Shown piece by piece: positions 1 through 5,225 of a DNA stretch of 7,961 bases; within the stretch, counting starts at the first letter, position 1; each line of letters starts with the position of its first letter. The DNA is taken from the NCBI GenBank assembly GCA_030043815.1, contig JASHWX010000113.1, positions 1 through 7,961 on the forward strand, read 5' to 3'. Position numbers and translations under genes: made by a program. The DNA is from Candidatus Rhabdochlamydia sp. (GTDB lineage: Bacteria > Chlamydiota > Chlamydiia > Chlamydiales > Rhabdochlamydiaceae). The notes beneath the pieces are model-generated. The model was not told the DNA's origin. It saw nothing but the letters and a program-made list of their open reading frames with translations, and ran no database searches.

Positions 1-243
1 GATCTTCTCACCATTGCTCCCAAGCTCTTAGAAGAGCTGCATACGGCCGAGGGCCCGGTCCCTCGCAAATTAGATCCGCAGGCCGCTCACAAGATGCCCA
101 TTGAAAAAATCACCATCGATGAAAAAAAGTTCCGATGGATGCTCAATGAAAATGCCATGGCCACTGAAAAATTGGCAGACGGCATCCGCAATTTCTCCAA
201 AGACATCGTCAAATTGGAAAAGACCTTCCAGCAAAGATTATAA
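1..243 (+). CDS. tal: Transaldolase, C-terminal fragment
   Basis: This is the last 80 codons of a gene that begins outside the window; the reading frame is open from base 1 to the TAA at 241-243. The translation starts DLLTIAPKLLEEL and continues with a conserved RKL, then FRWMLNE, then AMATEKLADGIRNF and a closing KLE segment. This matches the C-terminal end of class I (TalB-type) transaldolases, where the LTI.P.LL..L segment follows the last strand of the TIM barrel and the EKL..GIR.F helix covers the active site. The enzyme moves a dihydroxyacetone unit from sedoheptulose-7-phosphate to glyceraldehyde-3-phosphate in the cytosolic pentose phosphate pathway. The Schiff-base lysine lies upstream and cannot be checked. 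No terminator-like hairpin follows the stop codon. Confidence 0.9.
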   Translation, partial: DLLTIAPKLLEELHTAEGPVPRKLDPQAAHKMPIEKITIDEKKFRWMLNENAMATEKLADGIRNFSKDIVKLEKTFQQRL

Positions 244-271
244 TTGATTTAATTTCTGGCATGCATATGAT
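244..271 (+). promoter_or_regulatory. Putative sigma-70 promoter for the membrane-protein pair
   Basis: TTGATT at 244-249 and TATGAT at 266-271 are separated by 16 bp, each close to the -35 and -10 consensus. Transcription would start near 278, leaving a leader of about 20 nt that includes the AGGAG ribosome site at 290-294. The -35 box follows the transaldolase stop codon directly. The match is by eye in an AT-rich spacer, so chance is possible. Confidence 0.4.
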
Positions 272-300
272 TTTCTCCAATTTTTTATCAGGAGTATCGT

Positions 301-738
301 ATGGCACCAGTTGAAGCTTCTCGATCCAACAATCATCCTTCCATAGCGCAGCTCATCAAGGAAGGCGTTTATGCCGTCGGGCTGTCGGCAGGTATAGGGG
401 CCCTTGCGGGATATGCATTTGAAATCATTCATCCCGTTGGAGGATTAGTATTCGGAGCCGCATCGACTTTGACAATAGTCATAGGGCGCGTTATCTTGTC
501 GCGCATTGACGAGGACAACGTCGCCCTCAAAGTCGCTACTTATGTCGGCACTGTGATTGCTAGCATCGCAGCGGGAGTGATCGCTGTCACCGCCTTAGGA
601 TTTCCTCTCACCGTCGGTTCTTTTATCCTTCTTACTTTAGGAATGGTGGTAACGGGATATGCCTTCCCCCATATACTGCAGGCGTCGAAGTGTTACTCTG
701 CCTGCATCGGCGGAGCCGTTCTTGCCGCGACAACTTGA
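301..738 (+). CDS. Small glycine-rich membrane protein, paralogue A
   Basis: I do not recognise a named family. The 145-residue product has a polar N-terminus of about 20 residues with no cleavable signal, then four hydrophobic stretches at about 23-43, 48-67, 78-99 and 104-123, and a shorter apolar tail at 132-145. They read as two membrane hairpins, the first turning at HPVGG (44-48) and the second at GFP (100-102), with a charged linker SRIDED (67-72) between them. Small residues (G, A, S) are dense in all segments. The ATG is well supported by AGGAG at 290-294, six bases upstream. The gene is followed after 17 bp by a paralogue with the same layout, so the two probably share a transcript. 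Paired hydrophobic lobes resemble chlamydial inclusion-membrane proteins, but this is only a topological analogy; a plain inner-membrane role is equally possible. Confidence 0.75.
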   Translation: MAPVEASRSNNHPSIAQLIKEGVYAVGLSAGIGALAGYAFEIIHPVGGLVFGAASTLTIVIGRVILSRIDEDNVALKVATYVGTVIASIAAGVIAVTALGFPLTVGSFILLTLGMVVTGYAFPHILQASKCYSACIGGAVLAATT

Positions 739-755
739 TTTAAGCGGAGTGGATT

Positions 756-1190
756 ATGGCCATTCAAGCAGCGAATCCTTCTCAAGACAATCCATATGCC
801 CCCGGCCGCATGGCGCTGCTGGGAGGAATATGGACAGCCACGGGCGCTCTTGCAGCAGGATTGTTTACATCGATCAGCCCTATCGGGGGCGCAATCTTCG
901 GCATAGGCATGCTTAGCGGACACTATCTGGTCCATTGGCTTTGTGAAAAGATCAACGTTCCGCAAGACAGCACCTTAAGCAAAGTCATCGCTTGTGTGCT
1001 TAAAGTGCTTGGAGGCATATTCGTTGGTGCTTTTGCTGCGACAATGTTCGGCTTCCCTATATCATTTTCCGCAGGAATCCTTTTGACAGCGGCGATGATT
1101 GGAACTGCACTCATTGTCATCCCTGTCTTCACTTGTTGTTTGAGCTTTCCTGTGATTGGGTCCGCCATGTACTTGGCACAAACTGAGTGA
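756..1190 (+). CDS. Small glycine-rich membrane protein, paralogue B
   Basis: This 144-residue product is of unknown function and is clearly related to the preceding gene. Both carry an I/H-x-P-V/I-GG-x-x-FG turn (here SPIGGAIFG, 41-49), a KV pair after a polar linker (here 76-77), and a GFP turn (here 99-101) followed by an I-L-L-T segment. Lengths and spacings are nearly identical. Predicted hydrophobic segments lie at about 20-40, 43-62, 77-97, 103-123 and 124-140. The C-terminal third has diverged most: this copy has VFTCCLSFP (122-130), paralogue A has a polar QASKC stretch. A GGAG site at 746-749 sits six bases before the ATG. The stop codon is followed after one base by a strong palindrome with a T-run, so this looks like the last gene of its transcript. 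Confidence 0.75.
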   Translation: MAIQAANPSQDNPYAPGRMALLGGIWTATGALAAGLFTSISPIGGAIFGIGMLSGHYLVHWLCEKINVPQDSTLSKVIACVLKVLGGIFVGAFAATMFGFPISFSAGILLTAAMIGTALIVIPVFTCCLSFPVIGSAMYLAQTE

Positions 1191-1191
1191 A

Positions 1192-1217
1192 CCCAGGCCT
1201 TAAGGCCTGGGATTTTT
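1192..1217 (+). terminator. Intrinsic terminator after the membrane-protein pair
   Basis: A perfect 20-bp palindrome, CCCAGGCCTTAAGGCCTGGG at 1192-1211, forms an 8-bp GC-rich stem with a TTAA loop. It is followed by A and five T residues (1213-1217). It begins one base after the stop codon of the upstream gene, which is the expected position for a Rho-independent terminator on the plus strand. Confidence 0.7.
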
Positions 1218-1221
1218 GTGG

Positions 1222-1257
1222 TTGGCGTGGGCTTCGCACCCACGCCAATCCATTTTT
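1222..1257 (+). terminator. Second hairpin with T-run, possible back-up terminator
   Basis: Perfect 10-bp arms TTGGCGTGGG (1222-1231) and CCCACGCCAA (1239-1248) enclose a 7-nt loop, CTTCGCA. Five T residues follow at 1253-1257, four bases after the stem. The motif ATTTTTG occurs both before this hairpin (1212-1218) and after it (1252-1258). It could be a second terminator or the middle stem of a larger structured element. Confidence 0.45.
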
Positions 1258-1262
1258 GAAAT

Positions 1263-1284
1263 ACCCGGCCCTTAAGGGCCGGGT
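1263..1284. repeat. Perfect 22-bp palindrome related to the one at 1192
   Basis: The sequence at 1263-1284 is its own reverse complement, centred on TTAA at 1272-1275, with arms ACCCGGCCC and GGGCCGGGT. It shares the C-rich/TTAA/G-rich design of the 1192-1211 palindrome but differs at two positions per arm, and both changes are matched on the other arm. No clear T-run follows on either strand, so it is less convincing as a terminator. Confidence 0.6.
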
Positions 1285-1306
1285 TTCCGCCGGAGGACGG
1301 ATGAGA

Positions 1307-1328
1307 GAGCCAGTTTTGCAACTGGCTC
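1307..1328 (-). terminator. Hairpin downstream of the ABC permease gene
   Basis: Perfect 9-bp arms GAGCCAGTT (1307-1315) and AACTGGCTC (1320-1328) enclose a TTGC loop. It lies seven bases beyond the minus-strand stop codon at 1335-1337, the right place for termination of the ABC transcript. The minus strand downstream reads TCTCATCC, with no proper T-run, so the terminator role is uncertain. Confidence 0.4.
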
Positions 1329-1334
1329 GAGTGT

Positions 1335-2117
1335 CTATTCGAGCCGCGACAATCCTTTGGAACGGCTCTTTTCAAACATCGTGAAGAAGAACGCCATCGT
1401 CGCAATCAAGTAGATGATGTTGAGCAAGATGCTCAATCCAAAATCCTTACCTGAAAAAATCCCTGTGTGCAAAACTTTCCGCATCCCTTCGAAGACATAA
1501 GTCATCGGCAATGCTTTGGCAATGTACTGTCCCCATTCGGGAAGCGCTGAAAGGGGATAGAAAACGGCGCTAAAGGGAGCAAAGACGTAAGCTGTCATCC
1601 ATGCCAGCATCTGGACGCGCTGTCCAAAGTAGACCATGATCGCTGCGCTCAAAAACCCCAGAAACCAGCCAGACAGTAACAATGAACCGCAAAAGGGCAG
1701 GATCGCCCATCCGATTGCAAATATATTCAAGGCATAGAGCAGCCAGACAATCAATGCTCCAAATGTCAGTGTAATCGTAATTTTAAATAACCCGACCAGC
1801 ATGAGCGACGCAATCCATTCTGATAATTTTAATGGCGTCGAAAAGAGATTGACCATGTTCCTGTTCCAAAATTCTTGGAGCAAGTTCACAGAAACTTCAT
1901 AGTTGCTTCGCCAGATGATCTGCCAAAAGACCAGCCCAGTTAAAATCGCAATCGCGACCATGGGTGTTCCCTGCCGTTGGATCCAAATACTCGCCATCCC
2001 CCAAAGAAAAATGTCGAGTGTGGGCCAAAAGAAAAGATCAGCCAAATGATCGAGTTTTGCGAAAAAGTAAAAGTAGCGTAAAAAAACCGCCCAAATCCGA
2101 TGCCACGCAACAATCAT
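1335..2117 (-). CDS. ABC-2 type transporter permease
   Basis: The 260-residue integral membrane subunit of an ABC exporter resembles the ABC-2 family (NodJ/DrrB-like). Six hydrophobic segments are visible at about 26-46, 52-70, 102-131, 135-160, 168-190 and 228-247. Two family hallmarks are present: the cytoplasmic coupling segment QEFWNRNMVNLFSTPL (81-96), and the late motif YPLSALPEW followed by LPMTYVFEGMR (187-213), which corresponds to the P-x-S-x-LP-x-W ... P-x-x-Y-x-x-E-x-x-R pattern of the family. The start ATG overlaps the stop of the ATPase gene as ATGA (2114-2117), and a strong AGGGAG site (2125-2130) sits seven bases upstream, so the two are translationally coupled. The substrate cannot be told from the sequence; lipids, polysaccharide precursors or drugs are all transported by relatives. 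Confidence 0.88.
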   Translation of the reverse strand: MIVAWHRIWAVFLRYFYFFAKLDHLADLFFWPTLDIFLWGMASIWIQRQGTPMVAIAILTGLVFWQIIWRSNYEVSVNLLQEFWNRNMVNLFSTPLKLSEWIASLMLVGLFKITITLTFGALIVWLLYALNIFAIGWAILPFCGSLLLSGWFLGFLSAAIMVYFGQRVQMLAWMTAYVFAPFSAVFYPLSALPEWGQYIAKALPMTYVFEGMRKVLHTGIFSGKDFGLSILLNIIYLIATMAFFFTMFEKSRSKGLSRLE

Positions 2118-3055
2118 TTCTTCGCTCCCTTCTTGACCATGTGCAAGAAATAGTCTTCTAATGTCGGCTGCATAATATTGATGTTCGTGTACATCACCTT
2201 GGCCTCCGCAAGTGCGGAGAGCAAGTGGGCAATCTGCTCTTCGTCGAGGATGAGCTCGATGGAGCGGTGTTCAATCTTGTAGTCCAGATTAAGGCTTTCT
2301 GCGATGGCGACCGTCCGCTTCATACCGTCTCCGACCTGAAGGACAACCCGCGACCGAGCGACGCTTTTGGCCAATCTCGAAGGAACATCGTCCGCCACAA
2401 TGGCCCCCTGCTGCATGAATAACACCCGGTCGCACACCTCGGCCACTTCAGCCATATTGTGAGAGGTGTATAAAATCGATGTCCCCTGCGTCTTTCGTTG
2501 GTCCAAGACAAACGCCACGACATCTTCGGCGATGTCTGGATCGAGCGATGCCGTCGGTTCATCGAGAAGGGCGATCTTTGGCCGGATCATGAAAGCTTTG
2601 ACGAGCATCAATCGGCTGATCTGCCCTGCCGAGAGCTGCGAAACGGGCGATTTAAGCTTTGCCGCAATCCCAAAACGCTCGAGAAGAGGCAGCGTGCGCT
2701 CTTTGCGCTCGGCTGCGCTCATCCCATACAGTCTTCCAAACACTTCTAGGTTTTGCTCGACTGTGAGCATCCAGGGCAAACTCACGTATGTGCTCGCAAA
2801 AGCCACGTGCTTTAAAATTTCAGAACGATGGGTGTAAAAATTCTTGCCGAAATACGCGATTGAGCCGTCTGTCGGCTTCAACGTGCTCAGCAGCATTTGA
2901 ATCGTCGTCGTCTTGCCTGCCCCATTCGAGCCGAGAAGTCCCAGGATCTCCCCTTCTTTTAACTCAAAGGAAATCCCTCCTACCGCAGTGAATGGGATTT
3001 TTCCGGGATAGACCTTTTTTAAATTTTTTACTGAAAGAACAGGATGTTTACTCAT
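2114..3055 (-). CDS. ABC transporter ATP-binding protein
   Basis: This 313-residue nucleotide-binding subunit powers the permease encoded next to it. It shows the Walker A motif GSNGAGKT (42-49), the signature LSAGQ (141-145, alanine for the usual first glycine), Walker B IALLDEP (161-167) with catalytic E166, the D-loop SLD (170-172) and the switch histidine in TSHN (H199). After about residue 230 there is an extra C-terminal domain of about 80 residues, as in DrrA/NodI-type exporter ATPases. The Q-loop position aligns with ASTYVSLPWMLTVEQN (87-102), where the expected glutamine is replaced, probably by T89. The gene is first in its transcript; no Shine-Dalgarno sequence is visible before the ATG, and the putative promoter lies very close. 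Confidence 0.92.
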   Translation of the reverse strand: MSKHPVLSVKNLKKVYPGKIPFTAVGGISFELKEGEILGLLGSNGAGKTTTIQMLLSTLKPTDGSIAYFGKNFYTHRSEILKHVAFASTYVSLPWMLTVEQNLEVFGRLYGMSAAERKERTLPLLERFGIAAKLKSPVSQLSAGQISRLMLVKAFMIRPKIALLDEPTASLDPDIAEDVVAFVLDQRKTQGTSILYTSHNMAEVAEVCDRVLFMQQGAIVADDVPSRLAKSVARSRVVLQVGDGMKRTVAIAESLNLDYKIEHRSIELILDEEQIAHLLSALAEAKVMYTNINIMQPTLEDYFLHMVKKGAKK

Positions 3056-3069
3056 AGAATAGGCTAGGA

Positions 3070-3099
3070 ATTATATTCAAAACTCATCATTTCAAGCAA
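3070..3099 (-). promoter_or_regulatory. Putative promoter of the ABC transporter genes
   Basis: On the minus strand a perfect TATAAT (3075 down to 3070) is preceded by TTGCTT (3099 to 3094) with an 18-bp spacer. Transcription would start near 3063, only about eight bases before the ATG at 3055, so the message would be almost leaderless. That agrees with the absence of a ribosome-binding site. Confidence 0.4.
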
Positions 3100-3103
3100 C
3101 AAA

Positions 3104-3218
3104 AGAAGAATTAAGCAGGATGGCAGGATGGCAGGATGGCAGGATGGCAGGATAGGGAGAAAAAGAGATTTTTTTCTTCTCTCATCCTAAATATCCTGCC
3201 ATCCTGCTTAATTCTTCT
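3104..3218. repeat. 26-bp perfect inverted repeat with an embedded tandem repeat
   Basis: The arms 3104-3129 and 3193-3218 are exact reverse complements over 26 bp, separated by 63 bp. Within the loop, AGGAT (3149-3153) pairs with ATCCT (3184-3188) and GAGA (3157-3160) with TCTC (3180-3183), so a second imperfect stem can stack inside around a run of seven T (3169-3175). The structure sits between two divergent genes and fills the space between their putative promoters, so it is not placed like an ordinary terminator. Confidence 0.85.
3115..3154. repeat. Tandem 8-bp repeat, five copies
   Basis: The unit GCAGGATG occurs five times head to tail from 3115 to 3154; the last copy ends in A instead of G. 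The opposite arm of the surrounding inverted repeat holds barely two complementary copies (3193-3207). The extra copies therefore loop out of the hairpin and look like one-sided expansion by replication slippage. Confidence 0.9.
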
Positions 3219-3220
3219 CC

Positions 3221-3248
3221 TTGCAATCTTCAGATCAAAATTGCTAAT
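3221..3248 (+). promoter_or_regulatory. Weak candidate promoter of the men operon
   Basis: TTGCAA at 3221-3226 is a fair -35 box. GCTAAT at 3243-3248, 16 bp later, matches four of six -10 positions. The start point would fall only a few bases before the ATG at 3260. No better candidate is visible between the inverted repeat and the gene, but the match is weak. Confidence 0.25.
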
Positions 3249-3259
3249 GTCATGTACTT

Positions 3260-3988
3260 ATGAAACGACAAATTGAGGAACCTTCGCGAAAAGAGATCTG
3301 GAAGATGTTCGATCAGATCTCGCCGACATACGATTGCGTCAATCGCGTGATGACGTTGGGATTGGACCAGCTGTGGCGAAAAAAAGTCTGCTCTTTCTTG
3401 CCCAATGAAAAAAATCTCCGCATTCTCGACTGCGCGACCGGCACAGGAGATCAAGCCATCGCCATGATGGAAAATAACCCGCACATCTCTTCAGTGGTTG
3501 CAATCGACCTTGCAGATGCGATGATCGCTCTTGGCCAAGAAAAAGTAGCTAGAAAACCCTACGCTAGCAAAGTGACCTTTCAAGTGGCGAGCGCCCTGGA
3601 AATCCCGTTTTCCGATCAAAGCTTTGATGCGATCACGATCTCTTTTGGGATCCGCAATGTCACCGACGTGATGCGAGCATTGAAAGAATTCCATAGAGTC
3701 TTGAAAGTCGGCGGGAGAGTGCTCATTCTCGAAGGCACAGTGCCTGAGCAAAAAGTTTGGAAGAACATCAACCTCTTCTATTTGCGCCATGTCCTCCCGC
3801 GCATCGGCGCTTTGATTTCAAAAAGGCCTCACGCCTACCGCTATCTCAATGAGACGATCGAGACATTTCCTCAAGGTCAAGCCTTTTGCCAGCTGATGGA
3901 ATCCGCCGGTTTTAAAGAAATCAAACCCCACCCTCTCTTTTTTGGCATGGCGACTGTTTACCAGGGGGACCGGCATGCAGAGGATTGA
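3260..3988 (+). CDS. menG: Demethylmenaquinone methyltransferase (UbiE/MenG family)
   Basis: This 242-residue SAM-dependent C-methyltransferase adds the final methyl group to demethylmenaquinone. The N-terminal family signature is present as MFDQISPTYDCVNRVMTLGL, with LWRK following (about 17-41). The SAM-binding motif I is ILDCATGTGD (55-64), and the ribose-binding acidic residue is D83 in AIDLADAM. The second family signature appears as FGIRNV (129-134) and FHRVLKVGGRVLILE (144-158). Length is typical of the family (about 230-250). Many UbiE proteins also serve ubiquinone synthesis, but the operon of menF, menD, menH and menB assigns this one to menaquinone. The ATG has no visible Shine-Dalgarno sequence, and the other ATGs just upstream are out of frame. 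It leads the operon, although it acts last in the pathway. Confidence 0.93.
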   Translation: MKRQIEEPSRKEIWKMFDQISPTYDCVNRVMTLGLDQLWRKKVCSFLPNEKNLRILDCATGTGDQAIAMMENNPHISSVVAIDLADAMIALGQEKVARKPYASKVTFQVASALEIPFSDQSFDAITISFGIRNVTDVMRALKEFHRVLKVGGRVLILEGTVPEQKVWKNINLFYLRHVLPRIGALISKRPHAYRYLNETIETFPQGQAFCQLMESAGFKEIKPHPLFFGMATVYQGDRHAED

Positions 3989-5225
3989 AATCGACGGGCG
4001 AGAGCATCTTTTGGGATCGCTTAAGCTCGAGCTCGATGATCTCGACCTTATCGCTTGGATTTCTCATCAATCTCTTTACCCCAAGGTCTTTTGGAAAGAA
4101 AAAGATGGGCTCACAACGCGGGCGGCTCTCGGCAATTTAATTGCATTTCCTCATCTCCCCCGCCTTTCTGATGGCCCTGACGTTCGCCTCTATGGCGGAA
4201 TGCGATTTGGAAGGCGCCATGGGGATGATCCCACTTGGCGAGGCTTTCCCCAAGAGTGCTTCTGGCTGCCGCAAATTGAAGTGACGCAAGAAAGGGAAAT
4301 GACACATGCCATTTTCTATTACTTAAACGACGATTCTCCTTTGCCCGTGCATTTTAATGAAGGAAATCTCCCCCCTATCAACTTTTCCATGATGGATAGG
4401 CAAGACCATCCTGATTTTCATTCCTGGAACACGCAGGTCGAGCAGATTTTGCAAAAGATCGACTCAGGGGCTATCGGCAAGCTTGTCCTCGCGCGCAAAA
4501 CTTCATTGCAATTTTCCCATTCTCTTTCACCCTGGCCCCTGATGAAACATTTGCGGGACAATTCTCAAAAAGCCACGCTATTTGCCTTTCATCTCGCTCC
4601 CAACCTTTGCTTCTTTGGAGCTACCCCTGAAAAATTATTTTGCCGTGAAGGGAACTCACTGAATACAGATGCCGTTGCTTCAACGCGGCCTCGCGGCCAA
4701 ACCCAGGAGGAAGATCGGCGCCTCGAAGAAGAGCTCTTGTCCAATCCCAAAGAACAGCGGGAATTTGCCTTCGTGAAAGAGTTCCTCGAAGCTAATTTAA
4801 GGCCTTTTTCTGAAGAGATCAGCTGGGACGGGGCCGATCGCATCTTGAAAGGCTCCCACGTCCAGCATATCCACAATCGCCTCAACGCCAAACTCAAAGC
4901 CCATGTCACAGATAGCGATCTCATCCGCATGCTGCATCCTACGCCTGCCCTTGGAGGCTATCCTCAAAAAACTTCCATTTCGCTGCTCAAAGAGATCGAA
5001 TCGTTCGACCGGGGCTGGTATGGCGCTCCCATAGGCGTGATCAGCCCGCGCCGCTCCAGCTTTTATGTCGCAATCCGCTCCGCTCTCATGCACGAGCGCA
5101 CGCTGCATCTCTTTTCGGGCACGGGGCTCGTGCGGGGCAGCACGCCCGATCGCGAATGGGAAGAATTGGAGCAAAAAATCAAATCCTATACGGAGATGAC
5201 CTGTGGCCACGGATGTGCAAAATGA
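3975..5225 (+). CDS. menF: Isochorismate synthase MenF
   Basis: The enzyme converts chorismate to isochorismate, the first committed step of the classical menaquinone pathway. The 416-residue protein (from this start) has the typical N-terminal part (LYPKVFWKEKDG, LYGGMRF and an FWLPQIE strand) and a C-terminal chorismate-binding domain. There the general-base lysine is K169 in GKLVLAR and the general acid is E219 in GATPE, the same 50-residue spacing as K190 and E240 in E. coli MenF. HPTPALGG (321-328), ESFDRGWYGAPIG (342-354), SGTGLVRGS (381-389) and EWEELEQK (394-401) complete the Mg2+ and substrate site. I chose the ATG at 3975 over an in-frame ATG at 3942 because AGGGGGA (3963-3969) lies five bases before it and the overlap with menG falls from 47 to 14 bp. 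Entry into siderophore or salicylate synthesis is unlikely in this context. Confidence 0.93.
   Translation: MQRIEIDGREHLLGSLKLELDDLDLIAWISHQSLYPKVFWKEKDGLTTRAALGNLIAFPHLPRLSDGPDVRLYGGMRFGRRHGDDPTWRGFPQECFWLPQIEVTQEREMTHAIFYYLNDDSPLPVHFNEGNLPPINFSMMDRQDHPDFHSWNTQVEQILQKIDSGAIGKLVLARKTSLQFSHSLSPWPLMKHLRDNSQKATLFAFHLAPNLCFFGATPEKLFCREGNSLNTDAVASTRPRGQTQEEDRRLEEELLSNPKEQREFAFVKEFLEANLRPFSEEISWDGADRILKGSHVQHIHNRLNAKLKAHVTDSDLIRMLHPTPALGGYPQKTSISLLKEIESFDRGWYGAPIGVISPRRSSFYVAIRSALMHERTLHLFSGTGLVRGSTPDREWEELEQKIKSYTEMTCGHGCAK

Noticed and set aside
659..965. Short open frames on both strands over the membrane-protein junction
   Set aside because: They overlap the two well-supported genes in other frames, and show no motif and no ribosome site.
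923..1405. Minus-strand open frame of 160 codons across the hairpin cluster
   Set aside because: It is antisense to the second membrane-protein gene and runs through four palindromes and the end of the permease gene. Its composition is typical of a shadow frame, and no ribosome site or family motif is visible.
3115..3154. CRISPR array
   Set aside because: The repeats are 8 bp and directly adjacent, with no spacers and no cas genes nearby.
3193..3218. Right arm of the inverted repeat as terminator for a gene
   Set aside because: Both flanking genes point away from the repeat, so no transcript would be expected to end there.
3942..3974. Upstream in-frame ATG for menF adding 11 residues
   Set aside because: It would overlap menG by 47 bp, has no ribosome site, and the added residues do not resemble a MenF N-terminus. 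The ATG at 3975 has AGGGGGA at the right distance.
4665..4695. TDAVAST in MenF read as loss of the catalytic glutamate (TEALAGT in E. coli)
   Set aside because: The catalytic acid is better placed at E219 in GATPE, which lies exactly 50 residues after K169 as in E. coli MenF. The aspartate is a separate, conservative difference.
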